A DNA stretch of 32,000 bases from Cellulomonas sp. (GTDB taxonomy: Bacteria; Actinomycetota; Actinomycetes; Actinomycetales; Cellulomonadaceae): assembly GCA_031178805.1 (NCBI GenBank), contig JAPSIJ010000002.1, positions 1-32,000 of the forward strand, in the 5' to 3' direction. Made by a program: the position numbers and the translations under genes. Of this stretch, positions 25,239 through 32,000 are shown one piece after another. The notes under the pieces were generated by a model, which saw only the letters and a list, made by a program, of their open reading frames with translations, was not told where the DNA came from and did not search any database. Position 1 is the first letter of the stretch. Each line of letters begins with the position of its first letter.

Positions 25239-25270
25239 GGCCAGCCGCGGCCGCCGCCCGCCGGCGCGGC

Positions 25271-26677
25271 TCAGGCGCCGAGCGCCGAGATGAGCAGGCG
25301 GGCCACCGTGAAGTAGAGGATCAGCCCGGTGCCGTCCACCAGCGTGGTGATCATCGGGCCGGACACCACCGCCGGGTCCACCCGCAGCCGCCGCAGCAGC
25401 AGCGGCAGCACCGACGCCAGGACCGTCGACCACAGCACGATCACGCCGGCCGCGACGCCCACCGTCGCGGCCACCTCGCCGCCGACCCCGTGCACCGTGG
25501 CCAGCAGCAGCCCGGCGACCGCGATGGTCGCCGCCGTCATGGTGCCCGCGGCCACCTCCTTCAGCAGCACCCGGCCGACGTCCCGGGTCCGCACCTGCCC
25601 CACGGCCATCGCGCGGACGAGCGTGGTGGTCACCTGGGTCCCGGCGTTGCCGCCCGTGCCGATCAGGAGCGGCACGAAGAACGCCAGCGCGATGACGGTG
25701 GCCAGCTCGTCCTCGAAGGCGCGGAGCACCGTGCCGGTGTACATCTCGGCCGCGAACAGCGCGAGCATCCACACGATCCGGCGCCGCCAGAGCACCGCCG
25801 GCGAGGCGCGGAGGTACGGCACCGCCAGCGGCAGGGCGCCACCCTGGCGGACCGCGTCCTCGGTGGCCTCCTCCGCGACGATGTCGGCCACGTCCGCGGC
25901 GGTGACGACCCCGAGCAGCCGCCCCTCGTCCACCACGGGCACCGCGGTGCCGCGGCGGGCCCGCAGCGCCTCCGCCGCCGCTTCCTGGTCCGCCGTGGGC
26001 GGGACGCCCGCGACCTCGGCCCGCATCACGTCGCCCACCGCGCGGTCCGGCGGGGCGAGGGCCACGTCGCGGTAGGACAGCGCACCGAGCAGGACCGGCG
26101 CCGGGCCGCCCGGGTCGGGGGCCGTCACGTACACCTCGCCGGCCGCGTGGGCCGCGGCCCGCTGCTCCCGGATGCCGGCGACCGCCTCGGCCACGCTCTG
26201 CCCCGGGTCCACGGTGACCACGTCGGGGTGCATCCGCGCGCCCACCGACCCGCGGGGCCAGGCCAGCAGCCCGCGGACCGCCGCCGCCCGGGCGACGGGC
26301 GCCGCGGCGAGCACGTCGGCGCGGTCCTCGGGCGCCAGCGCCCGGAGCACTCCCGCCGCCTGGGCGGGGTCCACCGCCGCCACCAGGCCGGCGCCGACCG
26401 CCGGGTCGACCACCTCCACCAGCTCCGCGGCGACGTAGGGCGCGAGCGAGCCGAGGAGGTCGACCGCCGCCGGGCGGTCCAGCAGGTCGACGAGGGCACG
26501 CATCTCGACCGGGGACAGGCCGGCGACCTGCGCGGCGCGGTCGGGGCCGCCGGGGACGCGGGCCGACCATGCGCGCAGCGTCTCCGGGCGGCCGTCGCGC
26601 ACGACGTCGGCGAGGTGGGTGGCCCCTGCGGTGCCGGGGCGGACGGAGCGGGACGGGGTGGGGACGGAGCGGAACAC
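25271..26677 (-). CDS. mgtE: MgtE-family magnesium transporter, copy 1
   Basis: The 468-aa channel-type Mg2+ transporter has an N-terminal helical MgtE_N domain (about 40-160: LSPVEMRALVDLLDRPAAVDLLGSLAPYVAAELVE). A CBS pair follows (about 165-300: RMHPDVVTVDPGQSVAEAV and VGDVMRAEVAGVPPTADQEAAAEALR, VPVVDEGRLLGVVTAADV). The C-terminal membrane domain has PLLIGTGGNAGTQ and DPAVVSGPMITTLVDGTGLILYFTVARLL. In the family the cytoplasmic domains close the pore when Mg2+ is high. The start is GTG 26677 with GGAGG five bases upstream. A close homologue lies directly upstream on the same strand, and the last 23 bases of the two genes are identical. Confidence 0.92.
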   Translation of the reverse strand: MFRSVPTPSRSVRPGTAGATHLADVVRDGRPETLRAWSARVPGGPDRAAQVAGLSPVEMRALVDLLDRPAAVDLLGSLAPYVAAELVEVVDPAVGAGLVAAVDPAQAAGVLRALAPEDRADVLAAAPVARAAAVRGLLAWPRGSVGARMHPDVVTVDPGQSVAEAVAGIREQRAAAHAAGEVYVTAPDPGGPAPVLLGALSYRDVALAPPDRAVGDVMRAEVAGVPPTADQEAAAEALRARRGTAVPVVDEGRLLGVVTAADVADIVAEEATEDAVRQGGALPLAVPYLRASPAVLWRRRIVWMLALFAAEMYTGTVLRAFEDELATVIALAFFVPLLIGTGGNAGTQVTTTLVRAMAVGQVRTRDVGRVLLKEVAAGTMTAATIAVAGLLLATVHGVGGEVAATVGVAAGVIVLWSTVLASVLPLLLRRLRVDPAVVSGPMITTLVDGTGLILYFTVARLLISALGA

Positions 26678-26705
26678 GAGGACCTCCGGGGGGAGACGGC
26701 ACGAC

Positions 26706-26767
26706 GGGGTCGCCGGGGCGCCGGGGCGCGCCGGGGTGCGGCGGGGCGGCGGCGGGGTGCGGCGGGG
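26706..26767 (+). other. Seven GGGG runs: G-quadruplex candidate upstream of mgtE copy 1
   Basis: GGGG runs start at 26706, 26715, 26723, 26733, 26743, 26754 and 26764, separated by loops of 4-7 bases. They lie in the 183-bp gap just 5' of the copy-1 Shine-Dalgarno, on the template strand for that gene. Any four neighbouring runs satisfy the usual intramolecular quadruplex pattern. Confidence 0.6.
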
Positions 26768-26860
26768 TGCGGGCACGCTCCCGCCCCCGGACCGCGCCGG
26801 GAACGGGCGCGGGCGGGTGGGCGGACGGCGTGCGCGGGGTGCGCGGGGTGCGGGTGCGGC

Positions 26861-28270
26861 TCAGGCGCCGAGCGCCGAGATGAACAGCCGGGCGACGGTG
26901 AAGTAGATGACCAGGCCCGTGCCGTCCACCACGGTCGTGATGAGCGGTCCGGAGCCCACGGCCGGGTCGACCCCCACCTTGCTCAGCACCAGGGGGAGCA
27001 CGGAGGCGATCAGCGACGACCACACGATGATCGCCCCGGCGGCCACGGCGACCGTGAGCGCGACCTCGCCGCCGACCCCGCTGGTCAGCGCCCGCAGCAG
27101 ACCGGCCGCCGCGATGGTGACCGCGACCATCACGCCGGTCGTGACCTCCTTGCGGACCACCCGGCCGGCGTCGCGCAGGCGCACCTCGCCCGTGGCCATC
27201 GCGCGGATCACCGTCGCGGTGATCTGGGTGCCGGCGTTGCCGCCCGCGCCGATCAGCAGCGGCACGAAGAACATCAGCGCGACCACCGTGTCCAGCTCGT
27301 CCTCGTAGTACTGCAGCACGCTGCTGGTGATCGTCGCGGTGATGAACAGCACGAGCATCCAGACGATCCGCTTGCGCCACAGCAGCAGCGGGGACGCCCG
27401 CAGGTACGGCACCTCCAGCGGCTGCGCCCCGCCCTGGCGGACCGCGTCCTCCGTGGTCTCCGCCTCGACGATGTCGGCCACGTCGTCCCCGGCCAGCACG
27501 CCGACCAGGTGCCCGTCGTCCACCACCGGCAGCGCGGACAGCCGGTGGTCGCGCAGCAGCCGCGCGGCGTCCTCGCGGTCGGCGGTCGGGTCGACCGTGA
27601 CGACGTCGTCCCGCATCACCTCGGCGACGAGCACGTCCGGCGCGGCCAGGACGAGGTCGCGGAACGTCACGGCGCCGAGCAGGGCCGGGCCGCCCGCGAC
27701 CGGGTCGCTGGTGACGTAGACCTCGCCGACGTCGGCGGTGGACTCCGGCTGCGCCCGCAGCGCCTCGACCGCCTCGCGCACGGTCATCGTGGGCCGGACG
27801 GTCACCACCTCGGGGTTCATCCGGGCGGCCGCCGACTCCGCGGGCCAGGCGAGCAGCCCGCGCACCACGGCCGACCGGGTCAGCGGCATGGCGGCGAGCA
27901 GCGCGGCCCGCTCGTCGTCCGGCAGCGCGCGCAGCACCTCCACCGCCTCGTCCGGGTCGAGGCTGCCCACCAGCCCCGCGGCGACGGCCGCGGGCACCAC
28001 CTGCAGCACCTCGGCGGCGGCGTGCGGGTCGACCGAGCCGAGCAGCTCGGCCCCCGTGGTCGGGTCCAGCAGGTCGACGAGCGCGCGGACCTGGGCGTCG
28101 GACAGGTCGGCGACCTCGTCGGCGCGCACGCGCGGGTCCGGGGTCTCCTCCAGCCACACCTCGACGGCGCGGCGGGTGCCGACGTCCAGGACGTCGTGCA
28201 GGTCGAGGTCCGCGGGCAGGCCGTGGTGCGGGTGGCGCGGGGGCAGGGTGCGCAGGGTGGAGCGGGTCAT
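26861..28270 (-). CDS. mgtE: MgtE-family magnesium transporter, copy 2
   Basis: The 469-aa paralogue has the same layout as copy 1: MgtE_N (LSDAQVRALVDLLDPTTGAELLGSVDPHAAAEVLQ), two CBS domains (RMNPEVVTVRPTMTVREAV and VAEVMRDDVVTVDPTADREDAARLLR, LPVVDDGHLVGVLAGDDV), and a membrane domain with PLLIGAGGNAGTQ and DPAVGSGPLITTVVDGTGLVIYF. The start ATG 28270 has AGGAG six bases upstream. It is the first gene of the tandem pair and has a leader of several hundred bases with a small ORF. The ORF track's N-terminal extension is Arg/Pro-rich and not MgtE-like. Confidence 0.93.
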   Translation of the reverse strand: MTRSTLRTLPPRHPHHGLPADLDLHDVLDVGTRRAVEVWLEETPDPRVRADEVADLSDAQVRALVDLLDPTTGAELLGSVDPHAAAEVLQVVPAAVAAGLVGSLDPDEAVEVLRALPDDERAALLAAMPLTRSAVVRGLLAWPAESAAARMNPEVVTVRPTMTVREAVEALRAQPESTADVGEVYVTSDPVAGGPALLGAVTFRDLVLAAPDVLVAEVMRDDVVTVDPTADREDAARLLRDHRLSALPVVDDGHLVGVLAGDDVADIVEAETTEDAVRQGGAQPLEVPYLRASPLLLWRKRIVWMLVLFITATITSSVLQYYEDELDTVVALMFFVPLLIGAGGNAGTQITATVIRAMATGEVRLRDAGRVVRKEVTTGVMVAVTIAAAGLLRALTSGVGGEVALTVAVAAGAIIVWSSLIASVLPLVLSKVGVDPAVGSGPLITTVVDGTGLVIYFTVARLFISALGA

Positions 28271-28564
28271 GGCGGTCTCCTGTCGGGAGTCCGTGCGGCG
28301 GCCCGGCGGCCGCGGGCGGTCGCGCACGGCGGCGCGGACCGGGCGGACGTCCGGCGGGGTGCGGCACCGTCGGCGGCGCGAGGTGCCCGGGCGCAGGGGC
28401 TCGGGCAGCACGCGCCGGGGGCGGCACGGCACGGTCGCGGGGACGGCCGGCGGCGGGCGGGTGCGCAGCACGGGGGCTGGTCGGGGAGGCGCCGCGTCGG
28501 GGCGGCGCCGGTGCTCCGGCGACGCCCGGTGGATCGCAGGCGCCCCGCCGCCCGGAGGGGCGGC
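28271..28564 (-). other. Gene-free leader region of mgtE copy 2
   Basis: Between the small ORF and mgtE there are 294 bases without a convincing gene. I looked for an M-box-like magnesium riboswitch and did not recognise one. The segment is very GC-rich with many possible stems. The hairpin at its 5' end (28547-28564) is listed separately. Confidence 0.4.
28547..28564 (-). other. Hairpin abutting the small ORF stop codon
   Basis: GCCGCCC-CTCC-GGGCGGC on the minus strand begins at the base after the TGA of the 19-codon ORF. A ribosome stopping there would cover it, so it is placed to respond to translation of the ORF. There is no T-tract after it. Confidence 0.5.
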
Positions 28565-28624
28565 TCAGGCCGGCGTGCGCACGACGGGCGTCGACGGATG
28601 CCGACTACTCGCGGTGTCGTCCAT
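28565..28624 (-). CDS. 19-residue ORF in the mgtE leader, possible leader peptide
   Basis: ATG 28624 opens MDDTASSRHPSTPVVRTPA, with GAGGAGG seven bases upstream, among the best Shine-Dalgarno sequences in the window. It is too short for the ORF track. It has acidic residues at 2-3 and Pro at 10, 13 and 18. A GC hairpin starts right after the stop, and mgtE follows 294 bases later on the same strand. Salmonella MgtL-type leader peptides with acidic and Pro codons sense low Mg2+ through ribosome behaviour, so a similar role is conceivable but unproven. It may instead be a free small protein or chance. Confidence 0.45.
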   Translation of the reverse strand: MDDTASSRHPSTPVVRTPA

Positions 28625-28672
28625 CGGTCCACCTCCTCGCCGTCGTGCGTCCGGGCCGCTCGGCCCCCGGTC

Positions 28673-28678
28673 AGCGTA
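28673..28678 (-). promoter_or_regulatory. Possible -10 box for the small ORF and mgtE
   Basis: TACGCT on the minus strand, about 48 bases before ATG 28624. No convincing -35 element was seen. The rest of 28625-28795 shows nothing else I can name. Confidence 0.25.
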
Positions 28679-28795
28679 CCGGTCACCCGTACCACACGAC
28701 CAGGACCTCCGGCCCCGCTCCCGGGTGGGGTAGGTGGTCGGCGGACGTCGCCGCACGGCCTGGGGACGACCGGCCGGGTGGGCGCCCGGCGCCAC

Positions 28796-28801
28796 TAGGC
28801 T
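28796..28801 (+). promoter_or_regulatory. Candidate -10 box, leaderless start of recQ
   Basis: TAGGCT, seven bases before GTG 28809, with no Shine-Dalgarno between. It supports this start over the track start at 28734. Confidence 0.45.
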
Positions 28802-28808
28802 GGACGGC

Positions 28809-30920
28809 GTGACGCAGGCATGGGACGACGAGTGGCCGCTGCCCGACGAGCCGCCGTACGACCCCGCCGAGGAGCCCGCGTACGAGCCCGCGCCCCGCGG
28901 CACGGCCCGGGCCGGCGCCGCGACCGGTCGCGCGGCCGGTGACGAGCGCTCCGCGGCCGCGGCCGGCGACCCCGCCGGGGCCCGGCCCGTGGCGCGCCCC
29001 GCCCACGACACCACCGCCGGCCGCAGCCCGCTCGAGGTGCTGCAGCAGGTGTGGGGCTACGACGCGTTCCGCGGCGAGCAGGCCGAGATCATCGACACCG
29101 TGGTGGCCGGCGGCGACGCCCTGGTGCTGATGCCGACCGGCGGCGGCAAGTCGCTGTGCTACCAGGTGCCCGCGCTCGTCCGGCCCGGCACCGGCGTGGT
29201 GGTCTCCCCGCTGATCGCGCTGATGCAGGACCAGGTGGACGCGCTGTCGGCCCTGGGCGTGCGGGCCGGGTTCCTCAACTCGACGCAGGACCTCGGGCAG
29301 CGCCGGGCGGTGGAGCGCGCGCTGCTCGACGGCGAGCTCGACCTGCTGTACCTCGCGCCCGAGCGGCTGCGGGTGCCGGAGACCCTGGCCCTGCTGGACC
29401 GGGCGGCGATCAGCGTGTTCGCGATCGACGAGGCGCACTGCGTGTCCCAGTGGGGCCACGACTTCCGGCCCGACTACCTCGGCCTGTCGGTGGTGCACGA
29501 GCGCTGGCCGCACGTGCCGCGGATCGCGCTGACCGCCACCGCGACCGCCGCGACCCGCACGGAGATCGCCGAGCGGCTGGACCTCACCGGCGCCCGGCAG
29601 TTCGTCGCGTCGTTCGACCGCCCGAACATCCAGTACCGGATCGTGCCCAAGGCCAGCCCGCGGCAGCAGCTGCTCGACCTGCTGCGCACCGAGCACGCGG
29701 GCGACTCGGGCATCGTCTACTGCCTGTCCCGCTCCTCGGTCGAGCAGACCGCCGAGTTCCTGTCCGCGCAGGGGGTGCCGGCGCTGCCGTACCACGCGGG
29801 CCTCGACCGGCAGGTCCGGGCGCGGAACCAGTCCCGGTTCCTGCGCGAGGACGGCCTGGTGATGGTCGCGACGATCGCGTTCGGCATGGGCATCGACAAG
29901 CCCGACGTGCGGTTCGTCGCGCACCTGGACCTGCCGAAGTCGGTCGAGGGCTACTACCAGGAGACCGGCCGCGCCGGGCGCGACGGCCGCCCGTCCACCG
30001 CCTGGCTCGCGTACGGCCTGCAGGACGTGGTGCAGCAGCGCCGGATGATCGACACCTCGGAGGGCGACGCCGCCCACCGCCGGCGGCTGTCGGCGCACCT
30101 CGACGCCATGCTCGCCCTGTGCGAGACCGTCACCTGCCGGCGGGTGCAGCTGCTCGCCTACTTCGGCCAGGACGCCGAGCCGTGCGGCAACTGCGACACC
30201 TGCCTCACCCCGCCGCAGACGTGGGACGGCACCGTCCCCGCGCAGAAGCTGCTGTCCACCGTGGTCCGCCTGGAGCGGGAGCGGAACCAGCACTACGGCG
30301 CCGGCCACCTGGTGGACATCCTGCTCGGCAAGCGGACGTCGCGGATCGAGCAGCTCGGGCACACGGAGCTGTCCACCTTCGGGCTCGGCGGCGACCTGAC
30401 CGACGCCCAGTGGCGCGGCGTCGTCCGGCAGCTGCTCGCGCAGGGCCTGCTCGGCGTGGACGGCGACGGGTACGGCACCCTGCGGCTGACCGAGGTGAGC
30501 GGCGAGGTGCTCCGCGGCGAGCGGCCCGTGCCGCTGCGGCACGACGCCACGCCGGCCGGCCGGTCCCGCGCGGGCGGCGGCCAGCGCCGCAGCCGCGCCG
30601 CCGCCGCGCCCGAGGCGGAGCTCGGCGCCGGGGCCGCGGAGGTGTTCCAGCGGCTGCGCGCCTGGCGCGCGGCGACCGCCAAGGAGCAGGGCGTGCCCGC
30701 CTACGTGGTGTTCCACGACGCGACCCTGCGGGACATCGCCACGACCCAGCCGGGGGACCTGGCCGCGCTCGGGGGGATCGGCGGCGTCGGCGCCGCCAAG
30801 CTCGAGCGGTACGGGCCGGGCGTGCTCGCCGCGGTCGCCGGGCAGGAGCCGGTCGTCGCGCCGGCGACCAGCACCTCGACGGACGCGCCGGCGCCCGGGG
30901 ACGGCGACGCCGCGGACTGA
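28809..30920 (+). CDS. recQ: ATP-dependent DNA helicase RecQ
   Basis: This 3'-5' DNA helicase of recombination and repair has 703 aa. After an acidic and Ala-rich N-terminal extension of about 75 residues ([27 protein letters not shown]) come the motor domains: [12 protein letters not shown] (motif I), [18 protein letters not shown] (motif II and the aromatic loop), [13 protein letters not shown] and [12 protein letters not shown] (motif VI). Four Zn cysteines follow ([23 protein letters not shown]), then an RQC winged helix, and a C-terminal HRDC domain ([33 protein letters not shown]). The domain set matches E. coli RecQ. The stop overlaps the next start (TGATG). Confidence 0.96.
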   Translation: MTQAWDDEWPLPDEPPYDPAEEPAYEPAPRGTARAGAATGRAAGDERSAAAAGDPAGARPVARPAHDTTAGRSPLEVLQQVWGYDAFRGEQAEIIDTVVAGGDALVLMPTGGGKSLCYQVPALVRPGTGVVVSPLIALMQDQVDALSALGVRAGFLNSTQDLGQRRAVERALLDGELDLLYLAPERLRVPETLALLDRAAISVFAIDEAHCVSQWGHDFRPDYLGLSVVHERWPHVPRIALTATATAATRTEIAERLDLTGARQFVASFDRPNIQYRIVPKASPRQQLLDLLRTEHAGDSGIVYCLSRSSVEQTAEFLSAQGVPALPYHAGLDRQVRARNQSRFLREDGLVMVATIAFGMGIDKPDVRFVAHLDLPKSVEGYYQETGRAGRDGRPSTAWLAYGLQDVVQQRRMIDTSEGDAAHRRRLSAHLDAMLALCETVTCRRVQLLAYFGQDAEPCGNCDTCLTPPQTWDGTVPAQKLLSTVVRLERERNQHYGAGHLVDILLGKRTSRIEQLGHTELSTFGLGGDLTDAQWRGVVRQLLAQGLLGVDGDGYGTLRLTEVSGEVLRGERPVPLRHDATPAGRSRAGGGQRRSRAAAAPEAELGAGAAEVFQRLRAWRAATAKEQGVPAYVVFHDATLRDIATTQPGDLAALGGIGGVGAAKLERYGPGVLAAVAGQEPVVAPATSTSTDAPAPGDGDAAD

Positions 30921-31879
30921 TGCTCGGCGTCCTCTCGGCCCTCGGCACCATCGCGGTGGTCGTGGGCGTCGGCTGGTTCGTGGGCCGCACCGGCGTGCTC
31001 GGCGAGGGCGCGCAGCGGGTGCTCGCGGCGACGGCGTTCACGGTGGCGACCCCGGCCCTGCTGGTGGACACCATCGCCGGCGCCGACCTGCACCTGCTGG
31101 TCTCCCGCTCCGCGCTCGTGACGTTCGCGAGCACCACGGTGGTCGCCCTGCTCGCCGCCACGGTGCTCGGGCTGGTCCGGCGGCGCCCGGCCGGCGACGT
31201 GGTGGTCGGGGTGCTCGCCTCGTCCTACGTGAACGCGGGCAACATCGGCATCCCGCTCACCGCGTACCTGCTGGGCAGCATCGTCAGCGTCGTGCCGCCG
31301 ACCCTCTACCAGCAGCTGGTGCTGGGCCCGCTGGCGCTGGTCGTGCTGGACGCGCAGCAGCGGCGCCGGCTGGACGCGTCCGTCGCCACCCCGACGGCCC
31401 GGCGGCGGTTCGCGACGCTGCGCACGGTGGTCCGCCGCACGCTGCGCAACCCGGTCATCATCGGCACGCTCGTCGGGCTGGCGCTCGCCGCGCTGCCCTG
31501 GGCGGTGCCGGAGGTGGTCCTGCAGCCGCTGCACCTGCTCGGCGCCGCCGCTCCCCCGCTCGCGCTGCTCACCTTCGGCATGTCGCTCGCCGCGCCGCGG
31601 GTGGCCGCCGAGCGCGCGCCCCGCGGCGACGTGGCGCTCGTGGCGGTGCTGCGGTCGGTGGTGCACCCGGCGCTGGGCATCGGGCTCGGCACGCTGGTCG
31701 GCCTGGAGGGCGACGCGCTGCTGGCGGTCGCCGTCGTCTCGGCGCTGCCGACCGCGCAGAACGTGCTGGTCTACGCGATCCAGTACCGGCACGGCACCGC
31801 GCTCGCCCGGGACGCCGGGCTGGTGACCACGGTGCTCGCGGTGCCGGCGCTGCTGGTGGTCGCGGCGCTGCTCGGCTGA
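30920..31879 (+). CDS. AEC-family permease (auxin efflux carrier/malonate-malate permease type)
   Basis: The 319-aa integral membrane protein has about ten hydrophobic segments in two halves. Family marks are GWFVGRTGVLGEGAQRVLAATAFTVATPALL at the N-terminus, the broken-helix motif SSYVNAGNIGIPL, RNPVIIGTLVGL, and a second-half ALPTAQNVLVYAIQY that mirrors the first. AEC proteins move organic anions or auxin-like acids, and the substrate here is unknown. The start ATG 30920 overlaps the recQ stop by one base (TGATG), so translation is probably coupled, although the two functions look unrelated. Confidence 0.88.
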   Translation: MLGVLSALGTIAVVVGVGWFVGRTGVLGEGAQRVLAATAFTVATPALLVDTIAGADLHLLVSRSALVTFASTTVVALLAATVLGLVRRRPAGDVVVGVLASSYVNAGNIGIPLTAYLLGSIVSVVPPTLYQQLVLGPLALVVLDAQQRRRLDASVATPTARRRFATLRTVVRRTLRNPVIIGTLVGLALAALPWAVPEVVLQPLHLLGAAAPPLALLTFGMSLAAPRVAAERAPRGDVALVAVLRSVVHPALGIGLGTLVGLEGDALLAVAVVSALPTAQNVLVYAIQYRHGTALARDAGLVTTVLAVPALLVVAALLG

Positions 31880-31886
31880 GCGCCGG

Positions 31887-32000
31887 TCAGGCCCCCGCGG
31901 CCGCGTCCGCGCGGGCGACCGCGGCGTCGAGCGCGGCCAGGTACGCCGCCGGGGCGTCCCGGCGGATGCTGTGCCCGGCGCCGGCGACGGGCACGTGCGT
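31887..32000 (-). CDS. C-terminus of an alpha/beta hydrolase, cut by the window end
   Basis: The last 37 codons are visible: THVPVAGAGHSIRRDAPAAYLAAL followed by an Ala-rich tail. The stretch VAGAGHSIRRD matches the region around the catalytic His of alpha/beta hydrolases, where GAGH precedes the last helix. The nucleophile and acid lie outside the window, so nothing can be said of its substrate. It converges on the AEC permease, with seven bases between the stops. Confidence 0.7.
   Translation of the reverse strand, partial: THVPVAGAGHSIRRDAPAAYLAALDAAVARADAAAGA

Noticed and set aside
25236-28427. 1063-aa minus-strand ORF overlapping both mgtE genes in another frame
   Set aside because: The translation is Gly/Arg/Ala noise. 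The MgtE frames show full domains.
28271-28471. In-frame N-terminal extension of mgtE copy 2 from GTG 28471
   Set aside because: The 67 extra residues are Arg/Pro-rich and unlike MgtE, while ATG 28270 has AGGAG at good spacing.
28271-28564. M-box (ykoK) magnesium riboswitch before mgtE
   Set aside because: I could not find recognisable conserved core segments. A covariance-model search would settle it.
24380-28798. A 1472-aa plus-strand ORF opposite iclR and both mgtE genes
   Set aside because: It is a shadow of three well-supported minus-strand genes, with Arg/His/Gly low-complexity composition and no motif.

Overview
The window is about three-quarters GC by eye, with strong G/C third-position bias, many GTG starts and typical actinobacterial families: DisA next to RadA, a zinc-finger-free TopA with a Lys/Ala tail, a short MutY and a Rv2747-like ArgA. 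It looks like chromosome of a high-GC actinobacterium, probably Micrococcales and perhaps near Cellulomonas; the genus is inference. I see no tRNA, rRNA, CRISPR array, prophage or insertion sequence.

Layout. 1-1266: the end of a GH13 amylase-family gene, convergent with topA (1268-4054, -). 4208-5694 (-): a PAP2 phosphatase and a small STAS protein. 5868-6248 (+): a VOC protein. 6329-8631 (+): an OmpR-type response regulator and its sensor kinase, overlapping by 4 bases, behind four 11-bp-period direct repeats. 8640-10948 (-): an aldo/keto reductase and an unknown single-pass membrane protein. 11094-15371: genome-maintenance genes radA (-) and disA (+), divergent, then an unknown secreted or anchored protein (-) and mutY (+). 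15400-17862 (-): argA, a TetR regulator and a SorC-family regulator. 18055-22414 (+): glpD, glpF and glpK, a complete glycerol uptake and oxidation set, with a strong hairpin after each gene and two palindromes between the SorC regulator and glpD. 22520-25225 (-): kdgK, eda and an IclR regulator, i.e. the lower Entner-Doudoroff or sugar-acid branch, with two operator-like palindromes 21 bp apart in front of eda. 25271-28270 (-): two tandem mgtE genes. 28271-28808: the one long gene-free stretch; it holds the mgtE leader, a 19-codon ORF with a strong Shine-Dalgarno and a hairpin abutting its stop, and the recQ promoter. 28809-31879 (+): recQ overlapping an AEC-family permease. 31887-32000 (-): the C-terminus of an alpha/beta hydrolase.

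Together: glycerol enters by GlpF, is phosphorylated by GlpK and oxidised by GlpD to dihydroxyacetone phosphate. KdgK phosphorylates 2-keto-3-deoxygluconate to KDPG, which Eda cleaves to pyruvate and glyceraldehyde-3-phosphate. The two carbon modules converge on a shared terminator. Each has its own sugar-type regulator adjacent.

The most interesting signals are regulatory. They are the PhoP-box-like repeats before the two-component operon, the paired palindromes before eda, a set of TANNNT boxes 6-8 nt upstream of start codons that suggests leaderless mRNAs, the small ORF plus hairpin in the mgtE leader, and a 64-bp inverted-repeat unit inside the argA reading frame. I found no clear new multi-gene system.
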